From Acidobacteriota bacterium (GTDB taxonomy: Bacteria; Acidobacteriota; UBA4820; DSQY01), in assembly GCA_021814085.1 (NCBI GenBank), contig JAKAJA010000042.1, positions 1-10,009 on the forward strand: a stretch of 10,009 nt of DNA, written 5' to 3'. Below, in pieces: positions 5,431 to 10,009 of the stretch. The notes beneath the pieces were generated by a model. It made no database searches. It worked only from the letters and a program-made list of their open reading frames with translations, and was not told the origin of the DNA. The first letter of the stretch is position 1. Every line of letters begins with the position of its first letter. A program made the position numbers and the translations under genes.

Positions 5431-7599
5431 CTATTTGCCCTTTTTCGCCTCCGCGGGCTTGGGGAGACTCACGCCGAGCTGGGAAAAGAGGAAGGCGTAC
5501 ACGTCCATGTTCTCCTCGATGCGCTCCGAGAGAGACATGTCCAGCCCGTGACCGGCCTTGGCGTTCGTCCGGAGGAGGACGGGGTTTTTGGACCCGTTGG
5601 CGGATTGCAGGGCGGCCACGAACTTGCGGGACTGCATGGGGTCCACCCGGGGGTCGTTGGCTCCCGTGAGGAACATGGAGGCCGGATAGGCGGTCCCTTT
5701 CTTGATCCGGTGGTAGGGAGAATAGGCGTACAGGGCCTTGAACTGGGCCGGGTCTTTCACCGTCCCGAACTCGGGAATGTTGAAAGAGCCGTTGGTCGAA
5801 AGCTCCACCCGGAGCATGTCGTAGATGCCCACGTGGCTCACCACGGCCTTGAACATCTCCGGGTGCTGGGTCAACTCGGCGCCCATGAGAAGGCCGCCGT
5901 TGCTCCCCCCCGTGATGGCGAGCCGCCCGGGCCGCGTGTACTTCTGCTCCACCAGGGTCCGAGCGCAGGCGGCGAAATCGTCGAAGACGTTCTGCTTTTT
6001 CGTGAGCTTGCCCGCCTCGTGCCACTCCTCGCCGAAGTCGCCGCCGCCCCGAAGGCTCGCGATGGCCCAGATTCCACCCTGCTCGATCCAGGCCCGGCGT
6101 GCGGAGGAGAAGCCCGGCGTCTCGCTGATCCCGAAGCCGCCGTAGCCCGTCAGGAGGACGGGGTTGTTCCCGTCCAGGGGCGTGCCCTTGAGCATGAGGA
6201 GGGTGAGGGGGATTTTTGTGCCGTCCGGCGAGACCGCCATCGTGCGAACGACCTCCGTGTCCGAGAAGTCGGCGGGGGAAGTCTGCGCGAGGGCGGTCTT
6301 GGAGACCGTCCTCGAGGCCGTCGAGTAGCGGTACCAGGCCCCGGGTGTGAGGTAGCTCTGGCTGCTGAAGAGGAGGTCGTCCTTGCCCGCGTGGACCAGC
6401 GCTCCCACGCTGCTCACGGGCGTCACGGGGACCTCTCCGAGGCCCTTGCCCGCCAGGTCGAAGATGCGGATGCGCGATGGGCCACCCATGAGGTCACACA
6501 CGTACAGGTGGGACTCGGTGGGGAGTATCGATTCGATGACCGCGTCGGAGGCGGGGACCACCACGACCGCCTTGGAGATGTCCGGCTCCTTGGGCGAGGC
6601 GCGGAGGACCTTCCCCCGGGGGGCATCCTTGAGCGAGAGGATAAAGAGGTCGCCCCCGGGGCCGAAGCTGGTACTCACCGCCTTGTCGCTGAAATCGGCC
6701 ACCCTGGTCCATGTCCCCGAGGGTCCCAGGAGGTAGAAGGCAAACTCGCCGCCGTCGCCGTTGGCCACGGTGGCCAGGATGTGGGTGCCGTCGTCGCTCC
6801 TTTGGAGGGCCGTCTCGGCGATGCGGGGCCATTCCTTGCCGATGGAGTATGTATCCTTGGCCTCAGGGGTCCCGAGGGTGTGGTGGTAGACCTGCTGGTA
6901 AAAGTTGAGGTCCATCTGTGGGCGCTCGCCGGCCCGTGGGTAGCGCGTGTAGTAGAACCCCTTGCCGTCCCTGTCCCACGCCAGGCTGCCGCCCCCCGTG
7001 CCCTCCTGGACACGGGTGATGGCCTCGTGGACCTCCTTACCCGTGGCCACATCGAATACATGGACCGTGCCATCCTCGCTCCCCCCCACGGAGAGGGAGG
7101 CGGCGACGAGCTTCCCGTCGGGGGAGGGCACGTACCAGTCGATGGCCGTGATCCCCCTGGGATCCAGGACGTTGGGATCGATCACGACCCGGGCGCCGCC
7201 GGGGTCGTCCGCCGAGGGGAGGGCCACGAGGAAGGGCTGCTGCTTGGGAGGCTGCCGCTTCATGGCGAAGAGGGCCCCCTCCCGTGCCTCGATATCGTAG
7301 AACCCGGGGGAGGCTCCCCCCAGGAGGACGGAAAACCGCTCCCTGAGAAACTCGCGTCCCGGCAGCTTGTCCAGGTAGATCCGGGCGCAGGCGTTCTGCG
7401 CCTGGCTCCAGAACTTCACCGCGGGGTCGGACCAGTCCTCCAGCCACCGATAGTCGTCGGTCACCCGCACCCCGTGGTAGGTGTCCACCACCGGCTTCTT
7501 CTCCGTGGTCGGAGGGCATTTCAGCGGGTCCGCGGCCAGGACACCCAAGGCCAGTGCCGCGAGGGAAGCGATTGTCACAGTCAGGACCTTGTTCCTCAT
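5431..7599 (-). CDS. Secreted prolyl oligopeptidase (peptidase family S9A)
   Basis: This is a 722-residue serine peptidase that cleaves short peptides on the carboxyl side of proline. Residues 1-22 form a Sec signal peptide (MRNKVLTVTI, then an Ala/Leu core ending GVLA/A) without a lipobox, so it acts in the periplasm or outside. The S9A N-terminal helix follows (DTYHGVRVTDDYRWLEDWSD, 39-58). Then comes a seven-bladed propeller (about 95-440) that restricts entry to oligopeptides, and the alpha/beta-hydrolase domain. The catalytic triad is intact: S566 in GGSNGG, D649 in TGANDPRVDP with R651, and H684 in KAGHGLDMS. The supporting motifs LTGYGGFG (493-500) and LRGGGDFGEEWH (516-527) are also present. 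The length matches the family plus the leader. The ATG at 7599 has a GAGGAGA site upstream. The gene starts 42 bases after gapN and is followed at 28 bases by the racemase. The family assignment is secure. Confidence 0.95.
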   Translation of the reverse strand: MRNKVLTVTIASLAALALGVLAADPLKCPPTTEKKPVVDTYHGVRVTDDYRWLEDWSDPAVKFWSQAQNACARIYLDKLPGREFLRERFSVLLGGASPGFYDIEAREGALFAMKRQPPKQQPFLVALPSADDPGGARVVIDPNVLDPRGITAIDWYVPSPDGKLVAASLSVGGSEDGTVHVFDVATGKEVHEAITRVQEGTGGGSLAWDRDGKGFYYTRYPRAGERPQMDLNFYQQVYHHTLGTPEAKDTYSIGKEWPRIAETALQRSDDGTHILATVANGDGGEFAFYLLGPSGTWTRVADFSDKAVSTSFGPGGDLFILSLKDAPRGKVLRASPKEPDISKAVVVVPASDAVIESILPTESHLYVCDLMGGPSRIRIFDLAGKGLGEVPVTPVSSVGALVHAGKDDLLFSSQSYLTPGAWYRYSTASRTVSKTALAQTSPADFSDTEVVRTMAVSPDGTKIPLTLLMLKGTPLDGNNPVLLTGYGGFGISETPGFSSARRAWIEQGGIWAIASLRGGGDFGEEWHEAGKLTKKQNVFDDFAACARTLVEQKYTRPGRLAITGGSNGGLLMGAELTQHPEMFKAVVSHVGIYDMLRVELSTNGSFNIPEFGTVKDPAQFKALYAYSPYHRIKKGTAYPASMFLTGANDPRVDPMQSRKFVAALQSANGSKNPVLLRTNAKAGHGLDMSLSERIEENMDVYAFLFSQLGVSLPKPAEAKKGK

Positions 7600-7641
7600 G
7601 GGATCTCCTCTCGGGGTGGGAGCGAATCGCCCCAGCCCGGC

Positions 7642-9270
7642 CTACAGTATAAAGTCCGTGGAGATGAAACTGGAGTTGTGGTCGCGGACGATGTCCTCGA
7701 TGAGGGCCTTGTTGGCCTCGTTTACCTTGGCCGCCACCACGGTCCGGATGGAGAAGACACGCAGGGCATCGGACACGGACAGGGTGCCCTCCGCCGAGTC
7801 CTTGCGGCCGCAGAAGGGGAAGGTGTCGGGTCCCCGCTGGCACTGGCTGTTGATGTTCACCCGGCACACCTGGTTCACGAGGGGGTCCACGAGCCTGCCG
7901 ATGACCTCGGGATCGCTCCCGAAAATGCTCACCTGCTGGCCGTAGGGCGAGTCGATGACGTACCGCACGGGGGTCTCGATGTCTTCGAAGGAGGCCACGG
8001 GGATCACGGGGCCGAACTGCTCCTCGTGGTAGACGCGCATGGAGGCGTCCACGGGGTAGAGGATGGCGGGGGAAAAGAAGGTGCAGCCCACCGTGCCACC
8101 GCCGGGGTTCACCACGCGCGCGCCCTTGGCCAGGGCGTCTTCCACGAGCTCCACCTGGTACTTGACCCGCTCGCCGTCCGGCATGGGGGTGATGCCCACC
8201 CCCGCTTCCCATGGCATGCCGCATTTGATCGCCGACACGGCGGCAGTGAGTTTCTGCAGGAAGGCATCCACGAGATCTTTGTGCACCCAGAGGATCTTGA
8301 GGGCCGTGCACCGCTGGCCGTTGTAGGAGAGGGCGCCGAGGACCGACTCGGACACGGCCTGCTCCAGGTCGGCGTCCTTGAGGATGATGGCGGCGTTCTT
8401 CGCCTCGAGCCCCAGGACGGAGCGCAGGCGGTGCGGCGTGGGGTGCTGCTTCTTGAGGCTGTCCGCCACCCGGCTCGACCCGATAAAGGCCAGGACGTCC
8501 ACCTTGCCCGTGGCCATGAGGGGATGAACCACCTCCTCCCCGCGTCCGAAAAGGGTGTTCACGACCCCGGGAGGGAAGGAGTCGCGGAAGGCCTCCAGGA
8601 AGGGGAAGTGCAGGAGGACCCCCACGCGGGGCGGTTTGAAGAGGACCGTGTTCCCCATGATGAGGGCGGGGATGAGGAAGGTGAACGTCTCGTTCAAGGG
8701 GTAGTTGTAGGGGCCCATGCAGAGCGCCACGCCCAGGGGACCGCGGCGGATCTGGCCCACGATCCCCTGCGCGATGGTGAATCGGGAGGAGACCCTGTCC
8801 AGGTCCCTGAGGGCGTCCATGGTATCCCGTATGTAGTCCGCCGTTCGGTCGAACTCCTTGGCCGCGTCGGGGTAGGTCTTTCCGATCTCCCACATGAGGA
8901 GGCGGACCACCTCCTCACGGATCGCCCGCATGCGGTGCACGAACTGGTCCATGTGGCCGATGCGCTGGCGCACGGACATGGTGGGCCAGCGCCCCCGGCC
9001 GTGGTCGTACGCCTTGACCGCCGCCCCCAGGGCCTCCAGGGCGTCCGCCCGCCCCATGAGGGGATACCTGCCGAGGAGCCGCTGCTTCGGCCCTTCGGGC
9101 GTGCGCATGCACACCGGGGAAAGCACTTCCCGCATGGGGCCGTCCCAGTGCCGCAACTCCCCGTTGACAAGGACCCGGTCGCAGACCACGGGCCCATCCA
9201 AGCGGAACTGTTCGGGGATCTGAGTCTCATCGGGGAACGCGAAAGGGCCCCCGCTCGCATCCTTTGACAT
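7642..9270 (-). CDS. gapN: NADP-dependent non-phosphorylating glyceraldehyde-3-phosphate dehydrogenase (aldehyde dehydrogenase superfamily)
   Basis: This encodes 542 residues of the aldehyde dehydrogenase superfamily in the GapN clade. GapN oxidises glyceraldehyde-3-phosphate to 3-phosphoglycerate with NADP+, giving NADPH and skipping the ATP-forming phosphoglycerate kinase step. Visible are the oxyanion Asn N189 in GPYNYPLNE, the nucleotide-site segment VLFKPP (209-214), catalytic Cys C321 in NGQRCTALK and E416/E417 in EEQFGPV (416-422). The C-terminal block CQRGPDTFPFCGRKDSAEGT (477-496) is typical of this clade. The usual ELGGK motif reads GLEAK (287-291), so the glutamate sits two residues later, at E289. 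The ATG at 9270 has AAAGGAGG nine bases upstream; the frame extends to 9480 but that part looks non-coding. It is cytoplasmic, without a leader. The gene precedes the oligopeptidase by 42 bases. The GapN name rests on clade resemblance; another aldehyde substrate is possible. Confidence 0.9.
   Translation of the reverse strand: MSKDASGGPFAFPDETQIPEQFRLDGPVVCDRVLVNGELRHWDGPMREVLSPVCMRTPEGPKQRLLGRYPLMGRADALEALGAAVKAYDHGRGRWPTMSVRQRIGHMDQFVHRMRAIREEVVRLLMWEIGKTYPDAAKEFDRTADYIRDTMDALRDLDRVSSRFTIAQGIVGQIRRGPLGVALCMGPYNYPLNETFTFLIPALIMGNTVLFKPPRVGVLLHFPFLEAFRDSFPPGVVNTLFGRGEEVVHPLMATGKVDVLAFIGSSRVADSLKKQHPTPHRLRSVLGLEAKNAAIILKDADLEQAVSESVLGALSYNGQRCTALKILWVHKDLVDAFLQKLTAAVSAIKCGMPWEAGVGITPMPDGERVKYQVELVEDALAKGARVVNPGGGTVGCTFFSPAILYPVDASMRVYHEEQFGPVIPVASFEDIETPVRYVIDSPYGQQVSIFGSDPEVIGRLVDPLVNQVCRVNINSQCQRGPDTFPFCGRKDSAEGTLSVSDALRVFSIRTVVAAKVNEANKALIEDIVRDHNSSFISTDFIL
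7646..7651 (-). promoter_or_regulatory. Possible -10 box for the prolyl oligopeptidase
   Basis: TATACT on the minus strand overlaps the last codons of gapN and lies 46 bases upstream of the oligopeptidase ATG, a workable leader length. No clear -35 is seen. If it is used, the oligopeptidase and racemase could be transcribed independently of gapN. Confidence 0.3.
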
Positions 9271-9279
9271 GGTTGTGTG

Positions 9280-9287
9280 CCTCCTTT
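9280..9287 (-). promoter_or_regulatory. Ribosome binding site fixing the gapN start
   Basis: AAAGGAGG on the minus strand, nine bases before the ATG at 9270. It selects this start over upstream in-frame codons that would add up to 70 residues. Confidence 0.75.
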
Positions 9288-9291
9288 GCAC

Positions 9292-9314
9292 AGTATAGGC
9301 GCGGGGATGTCCCC
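9292..9314 (-). promoter_or_regulatory. Possible gapN promoter with an overlapping palindrome
   Basis: TATACT on the minus strand (9292-9297) lies just upstream of the gapN ribosome binding site. The perfect palindrome GGGGATGTCCCC (five-base arms around a two-base centre) is at 9303-9314, in the spacer expected between -10 and -35. A regulator bound there would block the polymerase. No recognisable -35 is present, and the distance from the -10 to the ribosome binding site is tight, because transcription would start at about 9285. Confidence 0.35.
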
Positions 9315-9343
9315 AGTGGTGCCGATGCTGAGGATCGCCAGGT

Positions 9344-9359
9344 CGGGGCAGACGCCCCG
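9344..9359 (-). terminator. Weak GC-rich hairpin after the zinc-ribbon gene
   Basis: CGGGGC (9344-9349) and GCCCCG (9354-9359) form a 6-bp stem with a four-base loop, 21 bases beyond the stop of the zinc-ribbon gene. No T-tract follows, so it may be an attenuator, a weak terminator or chance. Confidence 0.25.
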
Positions 9360-9379
9360 GGCGCCCCGCCGGGAGGCTG

Positions 9380-9781
9380 CTATTGGTCCCTGTCCGGACC
9401 CGCGCCCCAGAAGTTGGTGCACTCCCTGGCGTCCTCGCCGTACCACCGCACCTTCTCCTCGGTAATGAAGCACGTGGCATGCGACCCGTAGATCTTGGAG
9501 AAGATCACGGAACCACGGGCGCCCGAGGAGGAGGAAAACAGAATCTCGGCCCAGTTCTTCCCCTTGGAGGAAGTGAGGTCCGCGCCGCAGACGGGGCAGG
9601 CGAATTCCACGCGGTGGCCCTTCTCCAGCCCGAACCCCTGGGGAACAAACACGTCGTAGTTGCCGGGCTTGGGGCTGAACAGGAAGAGTCCGGTCCGCTT
9701 CTTGAGCCGGGCGCGCAGGACGATTTTCACGTTGGGATTGAGGACGGCGTTGCAGTGCGGGCACGCATAGGTCCGTTTCAT
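9380..9781 (-). CDS. Small zinc-ribbon protein of unknown function
   Basis: This encodes 133 residues beginning MKRTYACPHCNAVLNPNV. Two CxxC pairs, C7/C10 (CPHC) and C62/C65 (CPVC), are spaced to bind one zinc ion in a zinc ribbon, with about 50 residues between them containing RLKKRTGLFLFSPKPGNYDV. The C-terminal half (about 76-133, with AEILFSSSSGARGSVIFSKI and HATCFITEEKVRWYGE) looks like a small beta-rich domain and ends with NFWGAGPDRDQ. Two further cysteines, C104 and C121, lie outside the ribbon. I recall similar uncharacterised proteins in several phyla but know of no assigned role. The ATG at 9781 has AAGGGGAG upstream and fits the zinc-ribbon start. The frame runs on to 9925, but that extension has no coding character and crosses the promoter. 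It lies 109 bases upstream of gapN on the same strand and is divergent from the sigma-like gene. Confidence 0.88.
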   Translation of the reverse strand: MKRTYACPHCNAVLNPNVKIVLRARLKKRTGLFLFSPKPGNYDVFVPQGFGLEKGHRVEFACPVCGADLTSSKGKNWAEILFSSSSGARGSVIFSKIYGSHATCFITEEKVRWYGEDARECTNFWGAGPDRDQ

Positions 9782-9809
9782 GGCAGGCTCCCCTTGTTCT
9801 CTACCTACT

Positions 9810-9838
9810 AACCTAGTGCCGCCGTTCGCCCATGTAAA
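9810..9838 (-). promoter_or_regulatory. Possible sigma-70-type promoter for the zinc-ribbon gene
   Basis: On the minus strand TTTACA (9833-9838, five of six bases of the -35 consensus) is followed after 17 bases by TAGGTT (9810-9815, three of six of the -10). The -10 lies 28 bases before the ATG, leaving room for the ribosome binding site. The -35 and the spacing are good; the -10 is weak. Confidence 0.4.
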
Positions 9839-9879
9839 GCGCGCCCGGGTATCTTGCCGGGCCGCGGAGAGGGGGGCCG

Positions 9880-9905
9880 GGAACCTTTTCTCTGGTTGTT
9901 CCGTC
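9880..9905 (+). promoter_or_regulatory. Possible ECF-sigma-type promoter
   Basis: GGAACC (9880-9885) is followed after 16 bases by CGTC (9902-9905). This is the classic architecture of promoters read by ECF sigma factors: an AAC-containing -35 and a CGT-type -10 at 16-17 bases. It lies 20 bases upstream of the start codon of a gene that itself looks like an ECF sigma factor, so autoregulation is a natural reading. Confidence 0.45.
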
Positions 9906-9925
9906 ATGAAGGGTGAGGAGGCCAC

Positions 9926-10009
9926 ATGAGCGAGTCGGCGCCCAACCCGGACCTGTTCCTCGCCCGCCGAGCCGCCGCGGGCCAGGAGGACGCCTGGGCC
10001 GGCAAGATA
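9926..10009 (+). CDS. Probable ECF RNA polymerase sigma factor, N-terminal fragment
   Basis: Only the first 28 codons are inside the window. The ATG at 9926 has GAGGAGG (9915-9921) four bases upstream. After a polar lead, MSESAPNP, comes DLFLARRAAAGQEDAWAGKI. This matches the opening helix of ECF (group 4) sigma-70 factors, where an acidic-Leu-hydrophobic stretch is followed by a pattern like A-x-x-G-(D/E/Q)-x-x-A-(W/F). ECF factors direct RNA polymerase to stress or envelope-response promoters and often sit beside an anti-sigma gene, which would be to the right of the window. An upstream GGAACC-N16-CGTC sequence supports the reading. With so few residues, another helical regulator or a kinase N-terminus cannot be ruled out. 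Confidence 0.6.
   Translation, partial: MSESAPNPDLFLARRAAAGQEDAWAGKI

Noticed and set aside
5548..9267. A 1239-codon plus-strand open frame opposite the oligopeptidase and gapN genes
   Set aside because: It is exactly antisense to two genes with complete catalytic motifs. Its predicted protein is a low-complexity mix of Gly, His, Arg, Val, Glu and Asp typical of the reverse complement of GC-biased codons. There is no ribosome binding site or known domain.
9271..9480. N-terminal extension of GapN by 70 residues
   Set aside because: It overlaps the end of the zinc-ribbon gene and passes through the AAAGGAGG site. The Arg/Pro-rich sequence is not part of the family.
9782..9925. N-terminal extension of the zinc-ribbon protein by 48 residues
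   Set aside because: It overlaps the likely promoter and ribosome binding site and has no recognisable coding pattern. The CPHC ribbon normally sits close to the N-terminus.
9906..9929. Seven-codon upstream frame (ATG at 9906) overlapping the sigma-like start as ATGA
   Set aside because: It has no ribosome binding site of its own, and the ATG would lie before or at the likely transcript start near 9912.
1..10009. Defence island, secretion system, biosynthetic cluster or mobile element
   Set aside because: No transposase, integrase, nuclease, toxin-antitoxin pair, repeat array or tRNA-flanked insertion is visible. The genes are mostly ordinary metabolic, peptidase and housekeeping families.

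Overview
The window is GC-rich, densely packed chromosomal DNA from a Gram-negative-like bacterium. There are eleven genes, two of them cut by the window edges. Codons favour GGG, CCC, GAG and CTC, most genes have a strong AGGAGG-type ribosome binding site, and several products carry Sec signal peptides. The NADP-dependent glyceraldehyde-3-phosphate dehydrogenase clade, the secreted S9A prolyl oligopeptidase and the ECF-type sigma factor would fit Acidobacteriota (for example Holophagae) or a deltaproteobacterial lineage. This placement is an impression from composition and gene families, not a proof. I see no rRNA, tRNA, CRISPR array, insertion sequence or prophage gene.

Left part (1-2654): the start of a secreted protein runs off the left edge on the minus strand. 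A 252-base gap follows, then an M20 zinc dipeptidase on the minus strand. Divergent from it is a secreted protein of unknown function, closed by a 12-bp-stem intrinsic terminator.

Middle (2655-4047): two plus-strand genes. The first is an RluA-type pseudouridine synthase homologue whose signature reads HRLG instead of HRLD, so the usual catalytic aspartate is missing. The second is a 94-residue protein of the dimeric alpha/beta-barrel (antibiotic biosynthesis monooxygenase-like) type.

Right part (4048-9781): five minus-strand genes run in the order zinc-ribbon protein, GapN-type aldehyde dehydrogenase, secreted prolyl oligopeptidase, aspartate/glutamate racemase and MarC-family membrane protein. 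GapN, oligopeptidase and racemase are separated by only 42 and 28 bases and could be co-transcribed. MarC differs in codon use and lacks a Shine-Dalgarno site, so it may be a later arrival. At the right edge a plus-strand gene begins that looks like an ECF sigma factor, preceded by a sequence with ECF-promoter architecture.

The M20 dipeptidase, the prolyl oligopeptidase and the racemase together suggest peptide breakdown and amino-acid salvage. GapN oxidises glyceraldehyde-3-phosphate to supply NADPH. I found no convincing new multi-gene system. The points most worth following are the RluA homologue without its Asp, the displaced glutamate in the GapN clade, the compositionally odd MarC gene and the possible ECF autoregulation.
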